From Gilliamella mensalis (GTDB taxonomy: Bacteria > Pseudomonadota > Gammaproteobacteria > Enterobacterales > Orbaceae), in the NCBI RefSeq assembly GCF_900103085.1, contig NZ_FMWR01000001.1:1-64000 (forward strand): DNA of 64,000 nt, in the 5' to 3' direction. Positions 35,318 through 44,935 of the stretch are shown here, piece after piece. The stretch's first letter is position 1. Every line of letters starts with the position of its first letter. A program made the position numbers and the translations under genes. Under the pieces are notes generated by a model. The model was not told the DNA's origin. It saw only the letters and a program-made list of their open reading frames with translations, and ran no database searches.

Positions 35318-37483
35318 TTATACAGGACGAACACTTGATTCATCAATCTTAGCGTCAAAATATCGGCAAATTGTTGCCACTTTTGGATCTTCAACAATCG
35401 TTTTTTTAGCTTGTGCTAGTTTTTGTTGATACAACTCTTCACGCATTTCAATTGGCGTTTTATAGTCTTGATTATCATCAACAATGATCTTTATATCAAG
35501 CTCTTGTTTACGATGTTCGCAAATTGCTCTTTGTACTTTTGCCACATTATTTGCTGAATTAAGCAAATGTTTAACTGTCGAACGCATATGCAGCAAAATA
35601 GATTTCTTATCCATTTGTTCAAAGGCGGAATTAACCACTATTTGTTTAATCAATGGCGACAAATCTAATTGCTCAATTTCAGCACACCAGGCATCTTTTT
35701 GTGCCATTTCTGTGATCAGCTTTTGGGTCATTTCCGGCGTTTTATCACCATTGAGTGAATCACGAAAGGCCTTGGTATCAACCACTGGATCTTCCTTCAT
35801 GGCAATTAAACCACTGGCTTGCCATTGATAATTTTCGGCGGTGATTTCTTCTTTGTTATCATCGCTCGCGCTATCATGACTATTAGTATTAATATTGGTA
35901 TTGATATCGCCTACTAGATTGGCATTCTGTTTAGTTGTCACCAACGATTTATTAATCACTGAATTTTTTGGCTGAATTGTATCAACCGACTCAGACTTTT
36001 TTGGATTTTGTTCCCCTTTTATTAACTGCATACGCATTTCTAAAATGCTCTTAGTTATCGATGAAGCATCATCGGGAATAGCTAATTCAGCAGTAGAATT
36101 GACAGTGGCGGTTTGCTCAATTTTTGACGCAACTATAGGTGGCAGATCGCTCTCGGCTTGGTGCTTATTTTTCACCGGTGATGCTAAAGACGAACTTGTA
36201 GTGCGTAGGGACTCAAATTGTTGCGTTTGAACTTGATTTTCAACCTGATGATTAACTTCAACTTGGTTTGGAGCTTTGGTATATACAGTTACTTGTGATT
36301 GTGCTTTAGTTTTGGTTTTATTTTGTACTTGTGACTGTGAATTGCCTTGAACAGCAGTCATGCGAGCTACTGTTGATGGTGGTGTAACTGGCTCAACTTC
36401 CTTTGGCATAAAAGCCAAAGCGCGTAAAAAGCTCATTTCGACGCCAATTTTTTTATCGGGCGAAAAAGCAAGTTCTTTACGCCCCATTAACAAAATTTGA
36501 TAAAACAACTGCACATCGTTAGGTGCCATGTATTGCGCCAAAAAACGAATTCTATCTTCGTTATCGGTATAATCACCTAGTGCGGTTGGTACCACTTGCA
36601 ATAACGCAATTTGGTGCAACAAGGTCATGGTTTGTGCTAACAAATTATCCCAATCAGCGCCTTGTACGGCGGCGGCTTCAATTTGTTGCATTAGGGCATT
36701 ACCCTCACCATTATGCAATGCTTCAACAATAGCAAACGGAATCGACTTATCAAGCGTGCCAAGCATAACCGCCACCGATTCGACATCGACCTTACCATTA
36801 CCAAGAGCAATGGCTTGATCGGTTAAACTTAGCGCGTCACGCATACTGCCATTGGCAGCTTTAGCTAATAACGCAATAGCTTTAGCATCGCTGTTGATTT
36901 GTTCTAATTGCAAAATATGTTCAAGTTGTTGCCCAATTAATGCGGTATCAAGCACATTTAAATGCAAATGCAAACAGCGTGATAATATCGTTATAGGTAA
37001 TTTTTGCGGATCGGTAGTTGCTAATAAAAACTTAACATGCTCAGGTGGCTCTTCTAAGGTTTTAAGCAGTGCATTAAAACTACTGCGCGATAGCATATGT
37101 ACTTCGTCAATCAAATAGACCTTAAAACGCCCTTTAGTGGGTAAATATTGAATGTTATCAAGAATTTCACGTGTGTCTTCAACCTTGGTACGCGATGCTG
37201 CATCAATTTCGAGCAAATCGACAAATCGACCTTGCTCAATATCACGGCAATTATCACAAACCCCACATGGCGTTGCGGTAATACCTATTTCGCAATTGAG
37301 TCCTTTTGCTAACAAGCGCGCAATCGACGTTTTACCCACACCACGAGTACCAGAAAACAGATAAGCATGATGAACCCTGCCTAGTGAAAGCGCATTAGAC
37401 AAAATTTTAAGAACATGCTGCTGCCCCACAACTTCAGAAAATGATTTAGGTCGCCATTTGCGTGCCAGAACTTGATAACTCAT
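35318..37483 (-). CDS. dnaX: DNA polymerase III tau and gamma subunits
   Basis: Tau is the clamp-loader subunit that joins the core polymerases to helicase. The start is set at ATG 37483 (MSYQVLARKWRPKSF), giving 721 residues. The AAA+ module has Walker A SGTRGVGKTSIAR, a zinc module with Cys residues (NCEIGITATPCGVCDNC) and LIDEVHMLSRSSFNALLK. A long variable Gln/Ser-rich linker (about 370-560) leads to the C-terminal polymerase-binding domain. At 35996-36002 a slippery A AAA AAG sits in the zero frame, with TGA two codons on in the -1 frame, so a gamma product of about 497 residues is expected. Confidence 0.97.
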   Translation of the reverse strand: MSYQVLARKWRPKSFSEVVGQQHVLKILSNALSLGRVHHAYLFSGTRGVGKTSIARLLAKGLNCEIGITATPCGVCDNCRDIEQGRFVDLLEIDAASRTKVEDTREILDNIQYLPTKGRFKVYLIDEVHMLSRSSFNALLKTLEEPPEHVKFLLATTDPQKLPITILSRCLHLHLNVLDTALIGQQLEHILQLEQINSDAKAIALLAKAANGSMRDALSLTDQAIALGNGKVDVESVAVMLGTLDKSIPFAIVEALHNGEGNALMQQIEAAAVQGADWDNLLAQTMTLLHQIALLQVVPTALGDYTDNEDRIRFLAQYMAPNDVQLFYQILLMGRKELAFSPDKKIGVEMSFLRALAFMPKEVEPVTPPSTVARMTAVQGNSQSQVQNKTKTKAQSQVTVYTKAPNQVEVNHQVENQVQTQQFESLRTTSSSLASPVKNKHQAESDLPPIVASKIEQTATVNSTAELAIPDDASSITKSILEMRMQLIKGEQNPKKSESVDTIQPKNSVINKSLVTTKQNANLVGDINTNINTNSHDSASDDNKEEITAENYQWQASGLIAMKEDPVVDTKAFRDSLNGDKTPEMTQKLITEMAQKDAWCAEIEQLDLSPLIKQIVVNSAFEQMDKKSILLHMRSTVKHLLNSANNVAKVQRAICEHRKQELDIKIIVDDNQDYKTPIEMREELYQQKLAQAKKTIVEDPKVATICRYFDAKIDESSVRPV
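35974..36015 (-). promoter_or_regulatory. Programmed -1 ribosomal frameshift cassette in dnaX
   Basis: Three elements known from E. coli dnaX are visible in order on the minus strand. A Shine-Dalgarno-like AGGGGA lies about 10 bases upstream, the slippery heptamer A AAA AAG at 36002-35996 is in the correct zero frame (CCA AAA AAG), and a small stem CTGAGT/ATTCAG follows at once. After slippage the ribosome reads GTC and then TGA (35993-35991). Confidence 0.75.
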
Positions 37484-37492
37484 AATAACCAT

Positions 37493-37905
37493 AACTCACT
37501 GCCATAATTTAGTGCTAATCATATCATAAACTGGCTAAATAGTCTTTATACGGTCAATAATCGATGCAATCGTAAACAACGGAATTTAGCTTGCCACAAG
37601 CCAAAATTTTCTATTGGCAAATAAGAGCAATAAAGCGAACACAAACAGCCAGAGGTAAATAGCAAAGGGAAATACACCAAAATACAGAGCCAAAAGAGAA
37701 TAAATTAGAGTACAACATTGTAATTTAATTCAGACAGACACAACCTTGTCAAGCCCAGTGGTCAGCACATGCTAGCACCAATAAACATTAATAACAGCCT
37801 TCGATAGGTATAACTGATTAGTGATTCCCTATAAAAAATTCAGATAGGCAATTGATTTAATGTAACCCTTAAAAACAGCAAAGCAATAAACAAAATATCC
37901 CTAAT
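37493..37905. other. 413-base intergenic gap between holC and dnaX
   Basis: I see no gene, RNA or strong hairpin. The region should hold the dnaX promoter near its left end. valS, which follows holC in E. coli, is not here. Confidence 0.4.
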
Positions 37906-38361
37906 TTATTCGCAAGTGATTGGAATAGTTTTAAGATTAAATCCAGACTCTTTATATAACTTATATCTTGCCCTTGCAAGTGACTTTAACTGTTCATCAA
38001 CGGGTACAAAATCAATAATATTACGATAGACACCAGCGAATTCGGGAAATTGCTCTTGTAAATTAATCAGCAACTGGCGAGTACCACTGCTACGTTTTTG
38101 TGGCCAACAAATTTCAACGGGAGCCCCCCCTTTCATGCCTTCACCGGCTAAATTGTGTGGCACAAAATTGTCGGTTTCGAGTTGCCAAAGGTATTCATCT
38201 ATTCGCTCGGCTTGAGCCTGATTTTGGCAAGCAACTAGCACGCGCTGTTTGGCGTGCCAAGCTTCAACTATCTTTTGGCATGCTAACTTTTCATAAAATA
38301 GCATGCCCGATTCGTTGGCTTCCATTTGGTTTTCAAGTAAATAGAAGATCACTTTTTTCAT
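37906..38361 (-). CDS. holC: DNA polymerase III chi subunit
   Basis: HolC links the clamp loader to single-strand binding protein. The 151-residue protein has the chi pattern: a first strand KKVIFYLLE, the helix YEKLACQKIVEAWHAKQRVL, then QAQAERIDEYLWQLETDNFVPHN and the PVEICWPQKR strand. It lies 16 bases after pepA in the same direction, the usual pepA-holC order. Confidence 0.93.
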   Translation of the reverse strand: MKKVIFYLLENQMEANESGMLFYEKLACQKIVEAWHAKQRVLVACQNQAQAERIDEYLWQLETDNFVPHNLAGEGMKGGAPVEICWPQKRSSGTRQLLINLQEQFPEFAGVYRNIIDFVPVDEQLKSLARARYKLYKESGFNLKTIPITCE

Positions 38362-38377
38362 AAATTTTTGGCTCGAT

Positions 38378-39859
38378 TTATTGATCTTGTAAATATTGAA
38401 TCAACATGGCAACCGGGCGACCTGTTGCACCTTTTGGCCCACCAGACGTCCATGCTGTGCCGGCAATATCTAAATGTGCCCATTGGTACTTTTCAGTAAA
38501 TCGTGATAGGAAGCAAGCAGCAGTAATCGTGCCACCATCACGCCCACCGGCATTAACAATGTCAGCGCATGTAGATTTGATCTGTTCTTGGAATTCATTG
38601 TCGATTGGCAAAGCCCAAGCTTTGTCGCCAGCTTTTTGCGATGCGCTAACCAATTGTGCAACTAATTTGTCGTTGTTGCCCATAACACCTGTATAGTGGT
38701 GACCAAGTGCAACAATACAAGCGCCTGTTAAGGTGGCAATGTCAATGACGGTTTTTGGATTGTAACGTTCAACATAAGTTAATGCATCACACAATACTAA
38801 GCGTCCTTCGGCATCGGTGTTAATCACTTCAACTGTTGTGCCTGACATGGTGGTGAGTATGTCACCGGGGCGATAGCTGTTGCCATCAGGCATGTTTTCA
38901 CAACCGGCCATGATACCAACCACGTTAATAGGTAATTTAAGTTCAGCGACAGCTTGCATAACACCATAAACAGTTGCTGCACCACACATGTCGTATTTCA
39001 TTTCGTCCATACCGGCAGATGGTTTAATAGATATGCCCCCTGAATCAAACGTTAGCCCTTTGCCGACTAAAACATATGGCTGAGCTTTTTTATCTTTAGC
39101 GCCTTGATATTCCATCACGGTCATAATTGATTCGTTTTGCGATCCGCGTCCGACGGCTAAATAAGCGTTCATGTTTAATTTTGCCAGTTCGTTTTCGCCA
39201 AGGCAGGTCACTTTTAATGATGAGTGTAATTTGCCAAGCTGTTTACCTTGTTCGGCTAAGTATTTTGCATTACAAACATTTGATGGCATATTGGCAATCG
39301 TTTTTGTTGTTGCAATAGCATTTGCAATAATTTGACCTTGTAACAAATTATCAGTTAATCCTGATAATGCTTTTTTGTCGTGAGTTAATAATGTGATTTT
39401 AGTTAGACTTGGTGCAGGAATTTTCGTGGTTTTAAATTCATCAAATCGATAAGTTATGTCGCTCACAATTTTCGGTAGTTGTTTAGCAAATTCAAGGCTA
39501 TTTGCTTCATTAAATACACATAAATCCCATACGATATTTTTAATTTTTTTAGCAAGCAGTTCTTTAATTACCGCTTGAATGACTTTTCTGGCTTGAGTTA
39601 AGTTAAACGCTTTGGCTTTGCCACATCCAACAAATAAGATCTTTTGTTTTAAGCTGTTACTGTTTGGATATAATAAGGTGGTTTGGCCTAGTTCACCACT
39701 TATGTCGCCTGATTTGATAAGCTCACTAACTAAGCCATTAGTTAATTTATCGATATCTTTAACAAGATCAGACTGGTTTTTTCCTGAATCAATTGAAATA
39801 ACTAAACACTCTGTTTTTTGTTTGGTTATAATAGCGCTGTTTTTTATTTGAAATTCCAT
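38378..39859 (-). CDS. pepA: Leucyl aminopeptidase A
   Basis: PepA is a hexameric manganese/zinc M17 aminopeptidase, which in E. coli also binds DNA in plasmid resolution and pyrimidine control. The 493-residue protein has the catalytic block VLVGKGLTFDSGGISIKPS, with the active-site lysine and metal Asp. It also has MCGAATVYG and the M17 signature NTDAEGRLVL, followed by AHLDIAGTAW. The N-terminal domain (about 1-165) is more divergent, as is usual. It is divergent from lptF, the standard enterobacterial arrangement. Confidence 0.96.
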   Translation of the reverse strand: MEFQIKNSAIITKQKTECLVISIDSGKNQSDLVKDIDKLTNGLVSELIKSGDISGELGQTTLLYPNSNSLKQKILFVGCGKAKAFNLTQARKVIQAVIKELLAKKIKNIVWDLCVFNEANSLEFAKQLPKIVSDITYRFDEFKTTKIPAPSLTKITLLTHDKKALSGLTDNLLQGQIIANAIATTKTIANMPSNVCNAKYLAEQGKQLGKLHSSLKVTCLGENELAKLNMNAYLAVGRGSQNESIMTVMEYQGAKDKKAQPYVLVGKGLTFDSGGISIKPSAGMDEMKYDMCGAATVYGVMQAVAELKLPINVVGIMAGCENMPDGNSYRPGDILTTMSGTTVEVINTDAEGRLVLCDALTYVERYNPKTVIDIATLTGACIVALGHHYTGVMGNNDKLVAQLVSASQKAGDKAWALPIDNEFQEQIKSTCADIVNAGGRDGGTITAACFLSRFTEKYQWAHLDIAGTAWTSGGPKGATGRPVAMLIQYLQDQ

Positions 39860-39996
39860 AATGCTTCTCGTTTGTGAATGGGTAGAGATTGTTAATATTC
39901 TATCGGTTCATTGTTGGATAGCAACAAAAAGATAACTAAAAGCAAACAAATCAGATTATAATAGCCAGATTTTGTGCCAACATGTATAGGTAAAAT

Positions 39997-41100
39997 GTGA
40001 TAATTCGTCGATATTTAGTTAAAGAGACATTGAAAACCCAAGGGGCAATTTTGTTTATTTTGTTACTGATTTTCTTTTCTCAAAAATTAATTAGAATTTT
40101 GTCGAGCGCCATTGATGGTTCGATTCCCCGTGATTTGATTATGCCGTTATTAGTCTTGGGTGTATCGAATATGGCTGATCTGATTTTGCCATTGAGCCTT
40201 TTTCTTGGTGTGTTAGTTACCTTTGGGCGCCTTTATTCTGACAGCGAAATGGTAGCAATGTATGCTTGCGGGATTAAGAAGAATTTGACTTATCAAGTAG
40301 TGCTTTTTCTTTGTATTTTAACCTGCATATTAACGGCACTCAATTCGCTTTGGTTTGGTCCTTGGTCTAGCATTAAGCAAGATCAGCTACTTGCCAATGC
40401 TAAAATAAATCCTAGTTTAGCAGGGTTGTTAGCTGGGCAATTTCAACAAACACCTGATGGTAATTCGGTAATTTATATTGGTAATGTACATAATAATAAT
40501 TTAGAAAATGTGTTTATTGCTCAAATCAATCCTAAAACCAATCAGCGCCCTTCAATTATTATTGCCAACAAGGGCAAGACTGGACATGATGATGAAGGTA
40601 ATCAAATTATTACCCTTGAAAAGGCCAATCGTTATGAAGGCACAGCGCAATTAAAAGATTTTCGGATTTCAAACTTTCATAATTATTTAGGTATTATTAA
40701 ACCCAAAGTGTTATCGACCAATGAAGATAAAGATAAAAGTGATGTTCAGCAATTAGGATTATTCGAGCTAGCAAACTCCAATATACCTAAAGCCAATGCA
40801 GAATTTTATTGGCGAGTAACGCTGATTATTTCAGTGCCATTAATGGCATTTTTAGTAATTCCACTGAGTGTATCTAACCCACGCCAAGGGCGACTTGCAC
40901 AAGTTTTACCGGCTTTACTGCTGTATTTGGTTTACTTTTTGTCGGCCAGTTCGATTAAAGCCAATGCAGGAAAAAGCCGTTTAGATCCCGAATTATGGTT
41001 TTATATTTTGAATTTAGGATATTTTGTGTTGGCGCTTATCTTAAATTGTTGGGATAACCTATTTATGCGTAAACTTCGCTTAAAATATGCGGCATCGTAA
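39997..41100 (+). CDS. lptF: LPS export permease LptF
   Basis: LptF with LptG and LptB extracts lipopolysaccharide from the inner membrane. The 367-residue protein has three N-terminal helices, a periplasmic beta-jellyroll domain (about 130-265) and three C-terminal helices. It starts IIRRYLVKETLKTQGAILF and includes VPLMAFLVIPLSVSNPRQGR, as in the family. The start codon is GTG at 39997, with AGG a few bases before. It is divergent from pepA and directly upstream of lptG. Confidence 0.95.
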   Translation: MIIRRYLVKETLKTQGAILFILLLIFFSQKLIRILSSAIDGSIPRDLIMPLLVLGVSNMADLILPLSLFLGVLVTFGRLYSDSEMVAMYACGIKKNLTYQVVLFLCILTCILTALNSLWFGPWSSIKQDQLLANAKINPSLAGLLAGQFQQTPDGNSVIYIGNVHNNNLENVFIAQINPKTNQRPSIIIANKGKTGHDDEGNQIITLEKANRYEGTAQLKDFRISNFHNYLGIIKPKVLSTNEDKDKSDVQQLGLFELANSNIPKANAEFYWRVTLIISVPLMAFLVIPLSVSNPRQGRLAQVLPALLLYLVYFLSASSIKANAGKSRLDPELWFYILNLGYFVLALILNCWDNLFMRKLRLKYAAS

Positions 41101-41110
41101 GGAGAAAAGC

Positions 41111-42175
41111 GTGTTTTCGATTTTAGATCGTTATATCGGTAAAACTATTTTAAGCACCATTGGTGTTAGTCTTTTTTTACTTATTAGTTTGTCGGGTATT
41201 ATCCGTTTTATTGATCAACTGCGAAAAATTAAAGTTGATTATGATGCATTTTCTGTGGGTATTTATACCCTGTTGATGGTACCGAAAGATTTAGAAGTGT
41301 TTTTTCCTATGGCGGCGTTGTTAGGAGCTTTAATAGGTTTAGGCTTGCTCGCATCACGCAGTGAGCTAATTGTAATGGAAACTTCGGGCTTTAGCCGTTT
41401 TAAAATTGCTTTTGCGGTTATGAAAACAGCCTTACCACTGGTATTAATTACCATGGCAATTGGTGAATGGGTTGCCCCTGTTAGTGAACAAACTGCACGC
41501 AATATGCGTTCTGAAAAGATTTATGGTAATTCATTAATGGCCGAACAAGGCAGTCTTTGGGCAAAAGATGGTAATGATTATGTGTTTATTGAGCATGTGA
41601 ATAACGATAATTCGATTTCAAATGTTTATATCTATTCAGTCGATCAAAATAAGTTACAGTCTATTACCCACGCCGCCTATGGTGTTTATGAAAATGATAG
41701 TTGGACGTTGTCGCAAGTCGAAAAAAATGATCTAACAGTACCCAATCAAGTCGTCGGCATCAATATGGTCTCCCTCCCTTGGAAAACGAATATTACTCCC
41801 GATAAATTAAGTATTGTAGCGTTTGATCCTGATTCATTGTCAGCCGCTGGGCTTTATCAATATTCACAATACCTTAAAAGCTCAGGGCAAGATACCAAGT
41901 ATTACGATTTACTATTTTGGAAAAAGATTATCAAGCCAGTTTCGGTGGCAGTGATGATGTTGTTGGCTTTGTCATTTATTTTTGGTCCGTTACGTAGCGT
42001 GTCGATGGGGATTCGCGTGGTGATTGGCATTAGCTTTGGTTTCTTGTTTTATATTGCCGATAATTTGTTTGCTCAAGTCAGTATTGTTATGGGTATTTAT
42101 CCTATTATTGGGTCACTTATAACCAGTTTTGTGTTTTTATTAATTAGTTATATCTTATTTAAACGAAAGAACTAA
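41111..42175 (+). CDS. lptG: LPS export permease LptG
   Basis: LptG forms a heterodimer with LptF. The 354-residue protein opens with FSILDRYIGKTILSTIGVSL and has the same three-helix, beta-jellyroll, three-helix layout as LptF. It ends with a helix-rich part containing FIFGPLRSVSMGIRVVIG. The start is set at GTG 41111 because AAGGAG (40 percent of it inside the lptF stop) lies six bases before; the longer frame to 41087 has no such site. A perfect terminator follows the gene. Confidence 0.95.
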   Translation: MFSILDRYIGKTILSTIGVSLFLLISLSGIIRFIDQLRKIKVDYDAFSVGIYTLLMVPKDLEVFFPMAALLGALIGLGLLASRSELIVMETSGFSRFKIAFAVMKTALPLVLITMAIGEWVAPVSEQTARNMRSEKIYGNSLMAEQGSLWAKDGNDYVFIEHVNNDNSISNVYIYSVDQNKLQSITHAAYGVYENDSWTLSQVEKNDLTVPNQVVGINMVSLPWKTNITPDKLSIVAFDPDSLSAAGLYQYSQYLKSSGQDTKYYDLLFWKKIIKPVSVAVMMLLALSFIFGPLRSVSMGIRVVIGISFGFLFYIADNLFAQVSIVMGIYPIIGSLITSFVFLLISYILFKRKN

Positions 42176-42201
42176 AACAAAGCGAGTTAGCAAATTATTG
42201 A

Positions 42202-42236
42202 TCCTATCATCTGATTTAGAGATGATAGGATTTTTA
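42202..42236 (+). terminator. Rho-independent terminator of lptFG
   Basis: TCCTATCATCT (42202-42212) pairs perfectly over 11 bases with AGATGATAGGA (42220-42230), followed by TTTTTAG. Confidence 0.9.
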
Positions 42237-42263
42237 GTTTGTAACGTTTCATATTTTCATTTA

Positions 42264-42704
42264 CTATCGTTCAAAGAGTTTTAAATACTGCCCATAGCCT
42301 GCATCTTCTAGCTCATCTTTCGGTATAAACCGCAAAGAAGCCGAATTGATGCAATAACGCAATCCGCCTAAGGCTTTTGGTCCATCATTAAAGACATGAC
42401 CAAGATGAGAATCGGCATCTGCAGATCGCACTTCGGTGCGTCGCATACCAAAACTGGTATCCTTTTTTTCAACGATGCTGCTCTTTTCTATGGGTTTGGC
42501 AAAACTAGGCCAACCACATCCTGAATCAAATTTATCTAACGAAGTAAATAGCGGTTCACCAGATACGATATCAACATATAGCCCTTCTTGATGATTGGTG
42601 TTAAATTCGTTTTCAAACGGAGGTTCTGTCCCATTTTTTTGAGTTACATGATATTGCATAGGTGTTAATATGGACAGCGCTTTTTCTTTCATTGTTTTAT
42701 TCAT
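42264..42704 (-). CDS. msrB: Methionine-R-sulfoxide reductase B, zinc-less type
   Basis: MsrB reduces the R form of methionine sulfoxide. The 146-residue protein has the substrate-binding [12 protein letters not shown] and the catalytic Cys in [13 protein letters not shown]. The two CxxC zinc-binding pairs of E. coli MsrB are absent: the matching places read [11 protein letters not shown] and [13 protein letters not shown]. This fits the zinc-free form seen in MsrAB fusions. It lies in one direction with a cytochrome b561 and msrA, so the three form a repair cluster. Confidence 0.94.
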   Translation of the reverse strand: MNKTMKEKALSILTPMQYHVTQKNGTEPPFENEFNTNHQEGLYVDIVSGEPLFTSLDKFDSGCGWPSFAKPIEKSSIVEKKDTSFGMRRTEVRSADADSHLGHVFNDGPKALGGLRYCINSASLRFIPKDELEDAGYGQYLKLFER

Positions 42705-42747
42705 AAGTCACCTTCGTCATTTAATGTTGTTTGTCTTAATTTATGAA

Positions 42748-43275
42748 TTAATTACGGCTTAACATCGATTGCAACACTTTATCTCTAATCCAAAAATAAT
42801 GATATAAGGCACCAGCTATATGTAAAATAAGTAAAATAACTAATAAATATGAGCTAACTTTGTGGGTGATATGAAAAAAACTATAATATATATTAGGCAT
42901 ATCAATAGCAGGAATAGTGATGACACCAAGAAAATTCAGTGGCCTACTACTCATTAAGTAGCCAGAAAGTGGCATAATAATTAAGAAAATGTAGATAAGT
43001 CCCTGCGTGGATTTTGATAAGATGCGCTGTAGTTTTTGGTTTTTAGGCAAGACTTCGGGAACACCATTACTTTTAATGACAACAAAGCGACACAATGTTA
43101 TTACAAAGATCAACACGCCAAAAGATTTGTGTAATATATAAATGGTAGACATTCCTCCCAAATATTGTGACAACGTCACTTTTAATATCATCAATAAAAA
43201 TGCTGATACAATCAGTAGTAATGTTGACCAATGGATCCATTTTTGTTTACTACTGTATTGTGGATAGTTTTGCAT
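42748..43275 (-). CDS. Cytochrome b561-family inner-membrane protein
   Basis: The 175-residue protein has four membrane helices with the b561 (YodB/CybB) haem ligands. A His lies in the first helix region (QKWIHWSTLLLIVSAF), others in YILHKSFGVLIF and in HITHKVSSYLLVILLILHIA, which ends with HYFWIRDKVL. It would carry electrons across the inner membrane. It lies between msrA and msrB, all on one strand, which suggests a role in supplying electrons to, or sharing control with, methionine sulfoxide repair; this is inferred. Confidence 0.9.
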   Translation of the reverse strand: MQNYPQYSSKQKWIHWSTLLLIVSAFLLMILKVTLSQYLGGMSTIYILHKSFGVLIFVITLCRFVVIKSNGVPEVLPKNQKLQRILSKSTQGLIYIFLIIMPLSGYLMSSRPLNFLGVITIPAIDMPNIYYSFFHITHKVSSYLLVILLILHIAGALYHYFWIRDKVLQSMLSRN

Positions 43276-43290
43276 GATTAAATCATCCTT

Positions 43291-43824
43291 TTATTTATTT
43301 TTTTGCCAATGCTGAGCTAAAAACTGTGATCGCCCTGATAATTGGTAATATTGGTTATAATGCTGTGACTGTTTAGTATAATAACTTTGGTGATAGTCTT
43401 CTGCAGGGTAAAATGCAACCGCAGGCTCTATAGTAACACCAATTGGTTTATCAAACTTACCACTGTCTTGTAATGCCTGTTTAGACGTTAATGCTTGTTG
43501 CTGTTGATCTTCATTATGATAAAAAATAACAGGACGATAAGAATCCCCCCGATCAGCAAATTGCCCCTGTGAATCAGTTGGATCAATTTGTTGCCAAAAG
43601 ATTTCAAGCAATTTTGTATAGCTAATGAGTTTTGGATCAAACGTAATTTGCACCGCTTCAGTATGCCCTGTTGTACCTGAACAGACTTGTTGATAGGTTG
43701 GGTTTATTGCATTTCCACCAGTATACCCCGCTATGACATGAATAACCCCTTCATATTGATCAAATGGTTTTACCATACACCAAAAACAACCACCTGCAAA
43801 TGTTGCTTGTTCATATTGCTGCAT
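43291..43824 (-). CDS. msrA: Peptide methionine-S-sulfoxide reductase A
   Basis: MsrA reduces the S form of methionine sulfoxide. The 177-residue protein has the catalytic motif FAGGCFWC near the N-terminus, then [12 protein letters not shown], the substrate block [31 protein letters not shown], and an end with [15 protein letters not shown]. There is no signal peptide, so it acts in the cytoplasm. The start is set at ATG 43824 (MQQYEQATF); AGGTTATA lies before it. It leads the msrA-cytochrome b561-msrB cluster. Confidence 0.95.
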   Translation of the reverse strand: MQQYEQATFAGGCFWCMVKPFDQYEGVIHVIAGYTGGNAINPTYQQVCSGTTGHTEAVQITFDPKLISYTKLLEIFWQQIDPTDSQGQFADRGDSYRPVIFYHNEDQQQQALTSKQALQDSGKFDKPIGVTIEPAVAFYPAEDYHQSYYTKQSQHYNQYYQLSGRSQFLAQHWQKNK

Positions 43825-43949
43825 TATAACCTCCAATTTAATAATGCTAACTATTGAAATAATCTATCTTTAGTTAACATATTACTTGAAAAAGTCTAAA
43901 AAAACACCATATCATTATACAACTATTTCAGTTCTAGAAGGATTCGCTT

Positions 43950-44222
43950 ATGGCGAGTGGATGGGCATCTGACGATGCTGTTAATCAACAAATCGAAGGC
44001 ACGATTGCCGATGCTATCGAAAACGCAAGACGACAACTTAATCACGGTACCACTAGCGCTGATTTTTGTATTGAGTGTGGTGAACCTATTGCCAGAGCTA
44101 GAAAAGCAGCATTACCCGGAGTGCAGTATTGTTTATCTTGCCAACAAGAAATCGATAAACAATTAGCTAAAGTATCAAGCCTATATAACCGCCGTGGTAG
44201 TAAAGATAGCCAACTGCGTTAG
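43950..44222 (+). CDS. ybiI: DksA/TraR-type zinc-finger protein, YbiI-like
   Basis: The 90-residue protein matches E. coli YbiI almost end to end. It starts MASGWASDDAVNQQIEGTI, has a four-cysteine zinc finger (CIECGEPIARARKAALPGVQ then CLSCQ), and ends NRRGSKDSQLR. These small DksA relatives lack the long coiled coil that enters RNA polymerase, and their role is not well defined. It is transcribed alone and ends at a hairpin shared with the convergent gene. Confidence 0.93.
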   Translation: MASGWASDDAVNQQIEGTIADAIENARRQLNHGTTSADFCIECGEPIARARKAALPGVQYCLSCQQEIDKQLAKVSSLYNRRGSKDSQLR

Positions 44223-44255
44223 TTAGACGTTAATGATAGCTTAACCAAGCTGAAA

Positions 44256-44278
44256 GGTGGATTGAGATCCACCCTAAA
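44256..44278. terminator. Bidirectional terminator between the convergent genes
   Basis: GGTGGAT (44256-44262) pairs perfectly with ATCCACC (44267-44273) around a TGAG loop. It lies between the ybiI-like stop at 44222 and the end of the DUF421 gene at 44285. Confidence 0.65.
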
Positions 44279-44284
44279 AAATAA

Positions 44285-44935
44285 CTATTTTTTACCTTCA
44301 CGCACTGAATCATAAGGGTAAATAATCAACTTATTATCAAACCATTCAGCACAAAAAACATCTTCTATTTTTTCATAGCCTTGCTTTGAAATTTCATGTT
44401 TAACCCACTCTTCATCTTTTTGAAGCTGTTCAAGATTATCATGGCTAATGCCACCATTTTCAATGATAAGTACAGCGATGTCTTTATCGCCTTTTTTGAT
44501 AATGGTTAAAGAGCCATTGAGTTCATACCAAACTTCTTTTAATTCATCAAATGAAGCTATACCTTGTATATTCACTAAAGTTTCAAAATCTCTTACCGGT
44601 AAGTTGGCTTTAATAAAATTATCCGTTATTAAATTTCCATTTTTAACTAATTGAATTGGTTCGCCATCTATGGCATCGCGTAGGCGTGAGTTTTTAGATT
44701 TGATAAAACGAATTAAAACAAGTAGACCTGCCCAAATAGCCACTAACCCAGCAGCTTCCCAAGGCGATACTGTCGGGCTAAGTAATGCCCCCCCAACTAG
44801 CGCACCAATGACCATACTACCCACCTGATCGAGCTGCGACATTGGCGCAATTTGGCTTTTTCCTGACAACTTCACATAAACAAGTAAAATAATTAAAGCT
44901 AACAAAAATTTTGGTGCCATTTCTAATAAATACAT
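44285..44935 (-). CDS. DUF421 (YetF-type) membrane protein
   Basis: The 216-residue protein has three membrane helices in its first 80 residues (including LLALIILLVYVKLSGKSQIA and the conserved SQLDQVGSMVIGALVGGALL). A cytoplasmic domain follows, starting RLRDAIDGEPIQLVKNGNLI and containing DELKEVWYELN, as in the DUF421/YetF family. The C-terminal 60 residues resemble the DUF3290-like extension. The function is unknown; Bacillus relatives affect spore germination. It is transcribed alone. Confidence 0.85.
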   Translation of the reverse strand: MYLLEMAPKFLLALIILLVYVKLSGKSQIAPMSQLDQVGSMVIGALVGGALLSPTVSPWEAAGLVAIWAGLLVLIRFIKSKNSRLRDAIDGEPIQLVKNGNLITDNFIKANLPVRDFETLVNIQGIASFDELKEVWYELNGSLTIIKKGDKDIAVLIIENGGISHDNLEQLQKDEEWVKHEISKQGYEKIEDVFCAEWFDNKLIIYPYDSVREGKK

